64,000 bases of DNA, taken from positions 25,962,541 to 26,026,540 of the forward strand of contig CP154957.1 in the NCBI GenBank assembly GCA_039621445.1, in the 5' to 3' direction. Below are positions 41,651-53,247 of the stretch, in pieces; the first letter of the stretch is position 1, and every line of letters begins with the position of its first letter. This DNA comes from Euglena gracilis. Its lineage: Eukaryota > Euglenida > Euglenophyceae > Euglenales. The position numbers and the translations under genes are program-made. Below the pieces are notes generated by a model. The model saw only the letters and a program-made list of their open reading frames with translations. It had not been told where the DNA came from and made no database searches.

Positions 41651-44600
41651 TCATGGGAGGTGTTGGTGAAGGTAGTCCGCGATGGCCGGGTGCCCTTTGC
41701 GGCGCGCCTCCTGCACGAGGCTCTGCTTCGCCCGGTGCCCCGGGGCGGGCCGGGCCCCGGCCTCCACCAGCCGGCGCACCGCGTCCGTGCTGGCCGTGCG
41801 GGACGTCGCGGCAGCGGCCAGGACGCTGCTGTACTCCTGCTCGTCCGACACCTGACGGGTCCGATGCACCGCCAGTCACAAGTTTGAACAAAAAACAGCC
41901 AAAAAAAGTGCGATTCCACAATCAGAGGTTCTTGGAAACCCATGTGTGTACAGAAACATACGCAAGGCAGGCACAGGCGCGCGTGTGAGCGCGCGCACAC
42001 ACAGAGAGAGGGCCGGGAGACGGGCAGACAGACAGACAGACACAAACACAGACACACTGACAGAGATAGGCATATAACAGGCACACGCATACGCACACAT
42101 ACGCACACGCACAATTGCACACCACACAAAAGCAAGCACGCACGATCAGCAATTGGCACGGCACCAATCCAAAGAAGCAGACAGCGCCGCCAGGAAGGGA
42201 GGCAGTGGCACTGCGAGGCGATGCTGCACCTGTTGGTTTGGGTCCGCCTTGCCCTCCAGCAAGAGACCCACCACCGCGGATGACCCTGCCTCGGCGGCCA
42301 GCAAGAGAGGGAACGACCCATCCTGTGAGGCACGGCGGTCTTTGGCTGTGTTCGGTCAATGGGGCGTAATGCGGATCGACGGCGACACCGAGACAACGAG
42401 CTGGAGAGCACTTCATCCCACTCCAACAGGTTCAGGCCAGGTCTGCCCCATACCTTGAAGGTGGCAGGAATTCACCAAAGCAGTCCAAGGTTTCCAACGG
42501 TTTCCTTCGCGTACTGCAACACGAACGAAAAGACATACGTCGGTTTCAACGGTGAGGTCCGCATTCAGACAGAGCAGCCGCTCCACAACTGCCTCCATGC
42601 CTCGTTCGCATGCGGCGTGCAGGGCCGTCAGACAGGAGCAGAGGTTTTTTAGGACCCGGGGGGAGGGGGAGGTCCGGACAGGTTTTGATATAAGGACAGG
42701 TGGGGAGGGTGGTCCGGACCCCCCCCCTGCGGGCCAGGAGGGGGGGGGGTGGGGGGGACACCCCCCCCCACCTAAACAGTGGCGCGGTCCGGGTGACCGA
42801 AAATTTTTGACCCCCCAAAACGACCAAAAGTGCCATTTTGGGCACTTCTTGGGCAAAAATTTGCCAAAAATGCAAAAATTTGCCAAAAATGCAAAAAATT
42901 TTCGGCGCAAAGTGCCGGAGGAAAAAATACCCTTGACCGGTACCCAAGGTCCCGGGGGTACCCGGGACCTTGGGGGGGTCCCGGGTACCCCCCCCAAGGT
43001 CCGTACGGACCCCCCTGGCAGGCGCGGGGGGGGGGGGGGGTGGTCCGGACCCCCCCCCCCCCTGCGGCCCGGGCCAGGAGGGGGGGGGGGGGGTGGGGGG
43101 GACACCCCCCCACCTAAACCATGTACGCCCTACTTATATCAAACCCTGGGTCCGGACCCACCCACCCACCCACCCACCTCCTTGGGGGGCCAGGGTATTG
43201 AGTGAGCAGGGAGAGGGGGTCTGGACCTCCCTCCCCCCCTCCACAGTGCAAAATTTTTCTGGCACAAAGCGCCGGAAAAAAATTGAGCATTGAAAAAGGC
43301 CAAAAAAAACGAGAGTGTTTTTGGAAAATCGGTCAAAATGTACATCAAAATTTTCATCTTCCCCGGCGCGAAACGCTGGAATTTGGGGGGGGGGGGGTCC
43401 AGAGAGAACCCCTGGACCCCTCAGTCCGAAGGGGGAGGAGGGAGAGGGTCGCTGAGCTCTTATCTCTTCAGAGTAAGAGCGAAGCTTACCATCAAGGAAA
43501 TGGGATAGAACCCCCCGCCCCTGGGTAGGTAATGAAAACCTCAGATTATCACCATAACCCAGTCCATACCCTTGCTTACCGACCCCCTGGGAGGGAGGGG
43601 GGGGGTCACTTTCCACTTTCAAAAAACCAGTCAGTCACTTTTAAAAAACCAGTCACCCACTTCCAACGGTCACTTTGGCCACTCGGGCAAAAACGGCCAA
43701 AAATCAAAGCATTTTGGTCAAAAATTCAAAAAAAAAATTCCGACGCCTTCAGTGCCGGGTGACCACTTTCAGCCAATCCTGGCCGACCCCACAACTGGGC
43801 GGGGGCGGGGGGGGCGGGGCTGGAGCAAAAACCAGTCGGACCCCCCCGGGGGTGGGGTCAGACACAACTTGAGCAATGGTATGTCCTGGACCAGTTCCAA
43901 GATTTTTTCTATCACAAGCGACTGGATGCCGGCTTTCCGAATCACCTCCGTTTGACCCCCGCCAGGCATGAGTTATTCAGCCAACAAGGGATCTAATTGG
44001 GTAGGATTTGCCACCCCCCCCCCCCCAATTTGGACTCTGCCGTTTCGCCGGGGGGAGATTTTTGGTGAAAAAATCGATTTTTCAAAAAAAATGGCCATTA
44101 AAAAAAACGGCCATTTTGGGGTGTTTTCGGGCATTTTTGGGGGGCCAAAAATTTGACGTTTTCAAAATATGTCGACAATGAAGCAAAATCAAAGGAAATG
44201 TCTAAAAAAAAAATGCAGCCCTTGGGATGCCCTATCCAACCTTGCTTTACTTTTTCCCCAATACTTCGTGTAGCCAGCCCGAGTTACGGCCATTTTTCCA
44301 TCAAAGAAAATGTCCGCCGACCTGAAACAAAGTCCCTCTGGAATGCCCTATCTGACGGTATTTTGATTTCCCCACAACTCCACCGCTAATGTTGCCATTT
44401 TCAGGGCGTTTTGATCCCAATACTGTGTGTTCTGGTCTGTTTCAACTTAGTCGTTTTTGGGCCATATCGAGGGCAAGAAAATCGAAAGGTAACAATATCT
44501 CCAAAATGGTGGCCAATTAAAAGAAATCACTGGGGAGACCGGGCCAGGCCGGGCCGGGCCCGGTTGCTTGGCACCATCAGGCAGGTAAGAGCTCAGCACT

Positions 44601-47600
44601 ACACAAAACCTGGACTGGACCCCCTCCCCCCCCCCGGGGTTGTCTGAACCCCCGTCCACAAAACCACCGCTCACTTAATACCCTGCCCCCTCCACCCGGG
44701 GGGGCTCGGGGGGACCCACTTTGGGGGGGGGGGGTCATTTTTGGGGTCCAAAAATTTTTTGGTGCTTCGCGCCAAAAATAGAGGAAAACCTCACCCCCGC
44801 AGGGTACACACTCAGCCTGACCCCCCCAGGGGGGTGAGGGCTCGCCTGGACCCACCCACCCACTCACCCACCCCCAATCACGAAGCTTTAAAAAAAATCT
44901 CTGGACGGGAGTCTTCCACAGCAACGTTCACCGCGGCTTTGGCGTCCAATAGCAGCAGGGCCACCTCTGTGAAACCCTACAGCCGATCCAAAAGACAAAC
45001 CTTTGCTGCAGCCGGAAAGCCACACGCTGAGGACCCCCAAGGACCGTGGCCAGATTTTGATCAGCCCACCCTCCCGGGGGTCAGAGGGCCCTGGAGTAAC
45101 TGCCTAATTGTGGCAGAAGTTTGCCTATAAAAAAAAATGGGTCATCTCAGGCGCTTCTGGGGACATCGGCCACAGAGAGGTGCATGGCCGAATGCCCAGG
45201 CACTTTTGGCCACGTGCCCCCCCCCTGAACACCTCCCCCAGGACCCGCGCCTCCTTTTAACCAGAAGCTGCAGCTGCAACCGCAAAAAAATATTCGTGCT
45301 CTGCACACTAAAAAAGCTGATGGCCAAACTGAATTTTAAGGTGTGGCAGACCCACCTGGGAACCTGGGTGCTGGGCATTCGCACCAAGGCACCAAGACTC
45401 AACCTCCCCGAAAAAGAAATTGAAGGGCTACCCATGCATCCCTGTGTGGGTTGGAAATCCACAGGGAACCAATCACACCTCGCGGCACGCCACAAATAAC
45501 GGGGTCTCGTTGTCGATGTCCGGAGCATCGACGTCGACGGAAGCCTGGAGCAGCCGGTGGACCACCTCCGCGTGCCCGTTAATGGCGGCCACGAAGAGGG
45601 GGCTCGCCCTCTTGCCAACTGAATTGCGGGGCTGGTTGCGCACAGGCGTTGTGCAAAGAGCCTTCTGAAGTGCAGATCACCCACCATTGACACTGCACAA
45701 TAAACCTATAATGCACGCAGCCTCATGCTGTGTGCACACAGCATTACATCTAAACACACACATAGATAGATATATGGTGGCAATGAACTACATGGCCCCC
45801 GGGGGGCCATATAGTTCATCCAGCGGGGGGGGGGGGGTATAGTTCGTCCCGGGTCCCACATTTCGGATGTTTCGGTCCCTTTCGCCCGGGAAACGTGCCG
45901 CTTCCGGGCAACTTCGGGCGGATTTGGCGAGAATGTGTGTTTAAATTTTGGAATAGGCGAGGGTCAGGATCGCCACTCCGAAAAATGCCCCTGTTTGGGG
46001 AAATAATTGGCCGGAAGTTAGATACCAGTTTCGGAAGATTTTTGGGAACACATTTCATTTAAAACTCCCCCGAATTCGGCCTAAATTTGGGTGACCTGGG
46101 TCTGGAATGCGGTCTAAGATGTTCCTAAATTCCTAAAAAAAACAGGAGCCCCATGGGAGATCGGTCGGAACCCTAATTCTATCTTAATCAATAACCCCAT
46201 TATTCTCTGAAGATCATGGACCAGCAAGGCCGCCTGGTATCAACTGCCTGGCCGGCGTCGGCTCCGGCCTGCAGCAGCCGCTCCAGCACGGCCACGTGCC
46301 CGGACTGGGCCGCCACCACGAGCGGGGTGCTGCCATCCTCCGTGGTGGCCACGTCCAGCATGGCGCCAGCGGCCACCAGCACCTGGCCGGCCAGCAAAGC
46401 CCAGGCGGCAGCAGTCGGCGGCAATTGCGGCTGCATTCTTGGTGGCTTTTGTCAGCATTTTGTGCTGGCTGCAAGTCGCCGGCTCGATCCCAGAAGAATT
46501 CAAATCCCCTCCCGACTGATGATTCAGCACCATTGAGAAAAGACCCACCGGCTTCTGTGGGGAGGGGGTTTATGCCCCCCCAAATGTTGGAAGTGTTGGG
46601 GAAAAGTGGGCTCTAGGGCTCCCTGGACAGATACTGGGGGGTGGGGGGGGGGTAGGCTGGCCTCCCCCTTTACAACAGCATTGCACACCTACTACGGCGC
46701 TGGACAATCCGGGTCGTTGTTGTTTTTCGTTGCAAGGGGGGCGGGGAGGCATTTGGCACTGCAGAGTGGGACTGCGGGGGCTGGAGGGAGGGGCCGGATC
46801 ACCTGCACCACCTCCAAGTGGTTGGACTCGCTGGCGGCGTACAAGGCGGTGGCGCCATCGGTGTCCCAGGTCATACGTCCACTTCGTGACCCCTGGGGGC
46901 ACTTTCCCTGGGCCCAAACCCACTTTTTTTGAAAACCCACACCCCCTGGGGGTCAACCACCCACCCATCAGGGGTCAACCATCCACCTACCCACCCCCCC
47001 ACTCAGCCAAAATGGGCCGAAACCCCTTGAAAAAAAAATTCCTTCGGCTGAGCCAGAATCTGACCCATGGCGCACCCCCCAGGGGGTCCAGAGGCCCAAA
47101 CCCACCCACTCTCAAAAACCCACCCACCCACCCACCCCCCTCTGGGGGGTGGGGTCACACCCAGGGGGGGAGGGGGGTGTAAGTGAATCCATGGTCGCGG
47201 GGACGGTCCAGGTCGGCCTGAGCGGCGACCAGCAGTTCCACGCAGGCGACATGGCCCTCATGCTTGGGCCGCGCACACCGCACCGTTGCCCAGCAGATGT
47301 GTCCATGTGCGTTGAGATTTCCCAAAACTGACAAATGACTTGAGAGAAGCTCCGGGGGGGGGGGGGACGCTTGAACGAACCCTTGAAAACTGAACGCAAA
47401 CGAACACAAAAAAAAACACAAAAAAAGCAAATTTTGCCCAGAATCGATAAAAGAAAAAAGTTTGATTTTTTTGAAGGAAAAAAATGTCTACATTTCCCCC
47501 CTCCTTTCAGCTCATGTGGTTCAAGAATGGGCAGGAGGGGTCACAGAATCACTCGGAGATGTCAGGAAAGGACGAAAGGACAAAAGGGACACTGGGAAGG

Positions 47601-50600
47601 GTGCACTGCCCAGGTTCTGAGCAGCGGCCAAGAGTGCGTGGCTTTGGTCACAACAGACTTCGTTTACGTTGGCTTTGTGCTCGATGAGGAGCTCCACAAG
47701 CTGTTAGCAAAAAGGTACTGTGGTTCAAAAAAATAAGCTGGGAATGGGCAGGATCAAGGGGTATCCACTATGTGAACGTGGTTATTCAACTTGGATTATT
47801 ATAATATTAACACATATTCTTTGAATAATTTAGATGTCACCAGAAAAAAATATTCGGTAACACTAATTTACTGCCCCCCCCCGGGGGGGAGGGTCCCACT
47901 TCTTTCACCAACTCCAAATTTTGGATTTTGTGCCTCTGATTCATACCCCCCCCCCCTTGTCCAACGACCACTGAATATCGCTACTGACCGGGGGGGGTCG
48001 CTATTTTGGCCAAATATTGCTACTGACCGGGGGGGGTGGTCGTTAGACAAGACCGGGGTCAAAAAAATTTTCTCCCACGTGCACAAATGGTCACAAAATG
48101 GTCACAAAATGGCCAAAAGTGGTCAAAATGGGGCAAAAAGTGGATAAAAGCAGTCAGAAGTGGCTTAAAATGGCCACAAATGTGCAAAAATAGAAGAAGC
48201 AGCCAAAAATTGGCATAAATGAAGCAAAAATGCATTCAAAGCATCCAAAAGTGGCCTAATTTGCCAAATGCAACCCGGATAGGCCAAAAGTGGCCAAAAG
48301 TGGCCCAAAATGGCCAAAACATGGCCAAAAAAGGCCAAAAGATGCTAATTTGCCGGAAACCAGGTAAAAAAAACTTGTTGACCAGGTACAAAATCTGCCA
48401 TGAAAGTTGTAAGAAAAGGCTGGAGGTAAAAACGCGAACGTCTGGAAAAAAAGATCACCTGGAAAAAGATCGCTACTGACCGGGGGGGTGGTCGTTGGAC
48501 AAGGCCGGTCGTTGGACAAGGGGGGGGGGGAGGTACTATTTCTGTTAATCCTGGGATTACGGTTAGGGTCAAAGTCAGGAATGGGGTTAGGGTTGCGATT
48601 TGGGGAAAACGTCAGGCCGAAATCGGGTCGAATTTGCGGCAAAAAGATTGGACCAAAAATTCAGCCAAAATTAGGTCTGAATTTAGCCCAACTGCCCAAT
48701 TTCCCCTAACCCTGACCCTAACCCCAATCCCTGACCCTACCCACCCATAATCCTGAAAAAAATCCTGTAATAACCCGCCAGCGAAAAAAAGTGTTTGGCG
48801 GTAGGCGGGTTTCCCAGGAAAAAACAACAGGGGGTCCCAGTAGTACCTGGGCGGTCGAAATCCCCGGTAGGGGCCCAGCAAATTAGCGTTGCCAGATGTT
48901 CTAATTCACTATTTGAGTAATGGATTGATTCCATCATACAAATTCATTCCACAAACCCTGAAGGAGACAAAGAAACCATCAAAGACGAGGGGCGACAACC
49001 TCCAGGTTGCCATTCATGGCGGCGATGTACAGGGGCGGGTACCCCGAGCTGGAGACCGCCCCGTCCAACCCCCAGCCCGCCGCCAGCAGCGTCCGGACGA
49101 TGGCAGGCCAGCCGTTCTCGCAGGCGCAGACGAGCGCGTTGCGCCCGCCCGGCCCCTGGAGCCAGGCACAGGCTGTTTTTTTACCAGCCCCGGGGGGGAG
49201 GGGGGGTCCGGAGTGCCTATGAGTGCCTGTCCAGGCAGTGGAGGAGGGAGTTTTCAGCCTGTCGTGATGCAGAATGCTTGCATTTCTAAAGGATTTTCAT
49301 GTAATGTCTGTTTCATCATTGGTTTTGAACCCCTCCGGACCCCATCAAGGGCCCACCGACCCCCACCGACCAAAGATTTCCATCTGAGGGTGTTTATGTT
49401 GGGCACTACCCCCCCCGGGGGGGTCGGATTTCGGCCTGTGCCCAGGCGCATTCCTTTGAAAGTAGGCCATTTTCTGTGCTAGGACACTTTTGGCCGTGTG
49501 CTCTACTCCCCCGGGGGGGGGTCGGATTTGGAGTGCCTTGGAGTGCCTGCCCAGGCAGGCACCCCCCCCCCCAGGGTGGGGTCAGCACCAAGCACCTATG
49601 ACAGATTCCAAATTTTAGCCCGCGGTCGGCTGCGGTCGGCCGCGGTCGGCTGCGGTCGGCTGCGGTCGGCTGCGGTCGGCTGCGGTCGGCTGCGGTCGGC
49701 AAAATAATCGGCCGTAGGTGGGGGGCAGGCTAACAAAAAATGAGCATATATCACTTTCTTTTGGCCACTTTTGTTGCTTTTGCCCACTTTTTGCTGTGTT
49801 TTGCAAAAAAAAGGTCGAAAGTGGCTTTAAATGGTCAAAAATGGCCCAAAATGACCCAAAATGGCCCAAAATGGCCGAAGAGCAGGACAAAAATGGCCCA
49901 AAATTAAACAAGTGGGCAAAAAGTGGCCAAAAATGGTCAAAATAGGTCAAAATGGGTGAATTATGGTGCCTAATGGGCCAAAAGGGGACAAAAGCGACCT
50001 CAAATGGCCAAAAGTGGCCAAAAGTGGCAAAAGTGGCCAAAAGTGACAACATGAGCCAGATGAGCCAGAAAAATCTCAAAGTCTGAGCCTAATTCCTCAT
50101 TCTCACTGAAAAATTGGCATCGATCAAAAAAAATTGTGCGGTCGGCTGCGGTCGGCTGCGGTCGGCTGCGGTCGGCTGCGGTCGGCTGCGGTCGGCACCC
50201 CACCTATGATAGTCCTGAAACCCGCGGTCGGCCGCGGTCGGCTGCGGTCGGCTGCGGTCGGCTGCGGTCGGCTGCGGTCGGCATAGGTGCCTGGTCAGCA
50301 CCCAACTTTAATACGGCCTGGCCAGGCACTGCGGCCGTCGGACAGGCCTGAAGAGAAGGTCCCGGGGCAGTTTTGTATCAATGGAAGACCCAACGGAAAC
50401 AGCCGCAGCATGCTCTAAACATACATGTGTCAGACTGGGGGGAAACACTTGCAATATTTGCAATATTTCCCCTCTGCGCGGGAAAACAGGTAAAGAAATG
50501 AACATGAGGAGACTCTGTCCAATTCCGCATCAAGGACACACCGTCCGCTGCGGCAAGCAGCAACTCAACCACATCCATGTGTCCCTCTTGGCAAGCAGCA

Positions 50601-50981
50601 TGCAAGGGGTTGCACTCGTCATTTGCGCTGGTTTGCAAAGAGGCCTACAGCGATCGAAAAAGCACAGTTCGTTTTTCACACCCACGCATGAGATCAATAA
50701 TGAAAAAAAAGCTGGCCGTTCAGCAATATAAACGGTAGCAGTCGCCCGGTGAGGTGTTGGGCCCATCTTCTCTGTAGTGTGGGTGGAGTTCCTGATGTCC
50801 CTCCTGCGTTAAACCTGGAAATGGACAAAAAGGGCCCTCGGTGCACGCCTTGGCTTCCAGCAGTGGCTTCACGCAGTCCGCCTTCCCATTCACGGCGGCG
50901 ATGTACAGCGCCGCCATGCCGGGGTCCATCAGGAGGTTCACGTCGGCGGAGTGCTGCAGCAGCAGCCGGCGGCATAGCTTC
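41651..50981 (-). CDS. Multi-exon ankyrin-repeat protein
   Basis: Ankyrin repeats mediate protein-protein contacts; no enzymatic domain is visible. Exons in order: about 50981-50830 (LLLQHSADVNLLMD), 50644-50542 (NPLHAACQEGHMDVVELLL), 49155-49000 (GYPPLYIAAMNGNLE), 47700 to about 47610 (LVELLIEHKANVNE), about 47310-47180 (HEGHVACVELLVAAQADLD), about 46870-46803 (ATALYAASESNHLEVVQ), 46382-46245 (STPLVVAAQSGHVAVLERLL), 45610-45479 (SPLFVAAINGHAEVVHRLL), 44976-44926 (GFTEVALLLLDAKAAVN), about 42630-42539 (TALHAACERGMEAVVERLL), 42322-42230 (FPLLLAAEAGSSAVVGLLL), 41851-41651 (ends DYLHQHLP, stop TGA). Several introns cut inside a repeat and the joined exons restore the consensus exactly (NLE/LVELL, EVVQ/VLVAAG, CRE/GFTEVALL). 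Most junctions are phase 0. The N-terminus is not certain. A shorter model of two genes is possible. Confidence 0.85.
42653..43860. repeat. Nested G/C-run cassettes with short hairpins
   Basis: Intron of the ankyrin gene. Several blocks, each with long G- and C-runs around an AT-rich core that carries a short stem: TTTTCGGCGC-AAA-GTGCCGG (42899-42916), CTGGCAC-AAA-GCGCCGG (43259-43275), CGGCGCGAAACGCTGG (43364-43379), CGCCTTCAGTGCCGG (43744-43758). GACCTTGGGGG-type repeats lie at 42945-43005. A 20-bp repeat with AAAAAACCAGTCA lies at 43620-43660. Confidence 0.65.
45780..46170. repeat. C/G palindrome cassette
   Basis: Begins with CATGGCCCCCGGGGGGCCAT (45790-45810) and a G-run, followed by AT-rich sequence with GAATTCGGCCTAAATTTGGG-type words also seen in the cassettes at 21.8, 48.6 and 52.9 kb. 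Inside the ankyrin gene's intron. Confidence 0.5.
47946..48531. mobile_element. G-run-terminated inverted-repeat cassette with AAAATGGCCA core
   Basis: Left end is a C-run plus TTGTCCAACGACC (47946-47970); right end is GGTCGTTGGACAA plus a G-run (48508-48531). Just inside, both sides carry CGCTACTGACCGGGG (twice on the left, once on the right). The core 48090-48345 consists of about 10-bp repeats, AAAATGGCCA/AAAAGTGGCC. No coding capacity. Lies in an ankyrin-gene intron. Confidence 0.75.
48540..48745. repeat. Telomere-like repeats facing each other
   Basis: GGTTAGGGTC and GGGGTTAGGGTTG at 48560-48597 on the left; CCCCTAACCCTGACCCTAACCCC at 48703-48725 on the right. The middle has AGGCCGAAATCGGG and TTAGGTCTGAATTTAG. 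Same plan as 21611-21935. Confidence 0.75.
49576..49727. mobile_element. CACCTATG-ended cassette with 10-bp GCGGTCGGCT repeats
   Basis: C-run and CACCTATGA on the left, about eight units of GCGGTCGGCT (49618-49700), then CGTAGGTG and a G-run on the right. The complement strand reads RSRPQPTAAD in every unit; these open frames are not genes. Confidence 0.7.
49740..50060. repeat. AAAATGGCCC / AAAAGTGGCC 10-11-bp repeats
   Basis: About 20 degenerate units on the plus strand from 49820 to 50045, related to the core of the 47.95-48.53 kb cassette; the left part, 49750-49800, carries the complementary words. Confidence 0.8.
50138..50295. mobile_element. Second GCGGTCGGCT cassette, two arrays
   Basis: Six units at 50138-50197, then CCCACCTATGATAG, then six units at 50222-50281, then CATAGGTG. 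Same 10-bp unit and same end word as at 49.6-49.7 kb. Confidence 0.75.
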
Positions 50982-51104
50982 CCTCAATGACCCAGGAGGG
51001 GGGGAGCACTTTTTCCCAAGGCAAAACACTTTGTTTGTTTTGTGAAAAACTCACCCACCCACAACCCATCCACCCACCCAGCTGAAACCCACCCAAAATT
51101 GGAC

Positions 51105-51640
51105 CAATCACCCACCCACACCCACACCCACACACCCACACCCACACCCACACCCACACCCACACCCACACCCACACCCACACCCACACCCACACCCACA
51201 CCCACACCCAAACACCCACACCCACACCCGCACACCCACACCCACACCCGCACACCCACACCCACACCCACACTCACACCCAAACACCCAAACACCCAAA
51301 CACCCACACCCGCACCCGCACACCCACACCCACAACCCACACCCACACCCACACCCACACCCACACCCACACCCACACCCACACCCACACCCACACCCAC
51401 ACCCACAACCCACACCCACACCCACACCCACACCCACACCCACACCCACACTCACACACCCAAACACCCAACACCACCCACACCCACACCCACACACCCA
51501 TACCCACACCCACACTCACACCCACACACCCACACCCACACCCACACCCACACCCACACCCACACCCACGCCCACACCCACACCCACACCCACAACCCAC
51601 ACCCACACCCACACCCACACCCACACCCACACTCAAAACC
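51105..51640. repeat. (CCCACA)n hexamer array
   Basis: About 85 units of CCCACA with variants (CCAAACA, CCGCACA). It gives long open frames of Pro/Thr/His on one strand and Gly/Cys/Trp/Val on the other, which are not genes. Confidence 0.97.
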
Positions 51641-51679
51641 CATTCCCCCTGGGGCGGGTCACGCTGGTGTTCAGTGAAT

Positions 51680-51772
51680 CTATTGGGGGCAGGTGTCGGC
51701 GTGGCCCGCCTGGCAACAGAGATGGAGCGGGGTTGCGCCGGCCGAGGTGCGGTGGTCCACGGGGGCCCCAGC
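51680..51772 (-). CDS. Ankyrin exon with in-frame stop
   Basis: After a C-run and ctgcag acceptor the frame reads AGAPVDHRTSAGATPLHLCC then QAGHADTCPQ and a stop at 51680. This is one ankyrin repeat. On the minus strand it precedes the long ankyrin gene, so either it is the last exon of a separate ankyrin gene, or the intron starts at a GC donor (CAG/GCGGGC) and skips the stop. Confidence 0.55.
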   Translation of the reverse strand, partial: AGAPVDHRTSAGATPLHLCCQAGHADTCPQ

Positions 51773-52241
51773 CTGCAGTGGGGGGGGGGGGGAGGCAGGG
51801 AACAGACACGGCGCATCCGCCGGCTGCTTGCGAGACGGGCGAAGGAATGGCCAATGCATGGTCAAACACCAGAAAATGACAGGCCGCTGAAGGCAGGACT
51901 CTCCCCTCAAATTGTGATGAACAGCACATTCATCCACCTCAAACCATAATTCTTTACCACTGGAAAACAAAGGAACAAGAAAAAAGAAAACACACAATTT
52001 TTGAGAAAGAAAGCAGAATTTGAACTGAATGTTTGCAAAAAAACCTTCATTTTGGGGGGAAAAATATTCAAAATTTTGGGAACTTCAAAAAATCTGCTGC
52101 AATCCTCGGAATAACTACAGAGAAATCTTGAGATTGCAATTTACATGCATTTCCACAAAGAAATATGTAAAACGCCAATGGAAAAAATGCCAGGTGCATT
52201 TTGCATAAGAGCAATTTTTTTGTCGCTTGGCAGATCAACTG

Positions 52242-52469
52242 TCATCGCTCCTTCAGTTTGCACACCAGCAAAAGCTTTTCAGCGCCTTCAGCATGGCCTT
52301 CGTGACAGAAAACAGCCAACAAATCACCCAAATCAGCAAGGAGACTGGCATCTTTCTCCCCATCACAGGTGTGCACCTTCAAGAGGAGGTTAGCCAAGGC
52401 TTGCTGTAAAAATTCGTCCGAGCCTTCGTCTTGCCCTGAACAGGAGTTGGCTGAGATTTTCGCACACAA
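52242..52469 (-). CDS. Candidate ankyrin-like exon
   Basis: Minus-strand frame with DEFLQQALANLLL, then DASLLADLGDLLAVFCHEGH and AEGAEKLLLVCKL, stop at 52242. The part from LLAVFCHEGH onward resembles a weak ankyrin repeat. A GTGCAC donor after LLLK would shorten it. It may be an upstream exon of the ankyrin exon at 51.7 kb or the end of another gene. Confidence 0.4.
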   Translation of the reverse strand: MCAKISANSCSGQDEGSDEFLQQALANLLLKVHTCDGEKDASLLADLGDLLAVFCHEGHAEGAEKLLLVCKLKER

Positions 52470-52764
52470 CTTTCAAAGCAGGCTGAACAGTGGGAGAAGG
52501 GTTGAAACCCCTATGAATTAAAATGCTCATTCGCTTCTTAAATCAGTGCAGAAAATGGTCGTCATAAGAATAGGAAGCGTACCTGCAGCTGAATCGTTGG
52601 GGAATCCTGTACCCACAACTGTTTGAGCCAAGCTCTCTGACAGCAAAGACTGGATATGGCCTGGCTCTCATGAGAAAATATTGCATGTCACTCCAAAAAA
52701 GATCATCATGACTTTATATGTATATTGCATACATGTATGTACAGGTATATATTTGTGTGGCAGC

Positions 52765-53247
52765 ATCACTTTTAATGCCCCCCCCCGGGGGGGCCGTTAA
52801 GAGTGATCAGGGGGTCATATGGAGTGACCCGGGTCTGACTTTCCAGGAAAGTCTAGGAAAGGGTCATGGGTTGGGATAAAGTTAGGGTTCTGAGCGGATT
52901 CCCAGAATCACCATTCTTAGGAATATAGGCAGAAGTTAGGCCACATTCCGAACGAATTGAGGCCGAATTTAGGCCGATATCAGGCATTTTGAGGTTAAAA
53001 GTGTTTTTGAAAAATCGTCCGGAACTGGCACCTAACTTCCAGCCTAACTTGGTCCCAAAAAAAGGGCCAATTTTCGGCGCTCCAATGAGGTGCCCACTCC
53101 CCGAATGGCTCGACAGTTGCCTGGATCCGCCGAGGTTTCAGGGGCGCCGCAGGACCGAAAAGTGAAAAAGTCGGACATGGGTCACTCCATACGCCCCCCC
53201 CCCCCCGATCGCTCTTAACGCCCCCCGGGGAGGGCATTAAGAGCGAT
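52765..53247. mobile_element. 483-bp foldback element with palindromic ends
   Basis: Each end is itself a palindrome: 52765-52807 starts ATCACTTTTAATG and ends GTTAAGAGTGAT around a C/G run; 53208-53247 starts ATCGCTCTTAACG and ends CATTAAGAGCGAT. The two ends are also inverted copies of each other, extending inward through TATGGAGTGACCC (52818-52830) and its complement (53179-53191). The total inverted repeat is about 80 bases per side. The interior carries AAGTTAGGCC and GAATTTAGGCC words and no coding frame. No clear target duplication. Confidence 0.8.

Noticed and set aside
49596-50301. Frames with repeated RSRPQPTAAD
   Set aside because: They translate the 10-bp GCGGTCGGCT array, where three units always give the same ten residues.
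50938-51816. Long open frames of Pro/Thr/His or Gly/Cys/Val/Trp
   Set aside because: They translate the CCCACA hexamer array.
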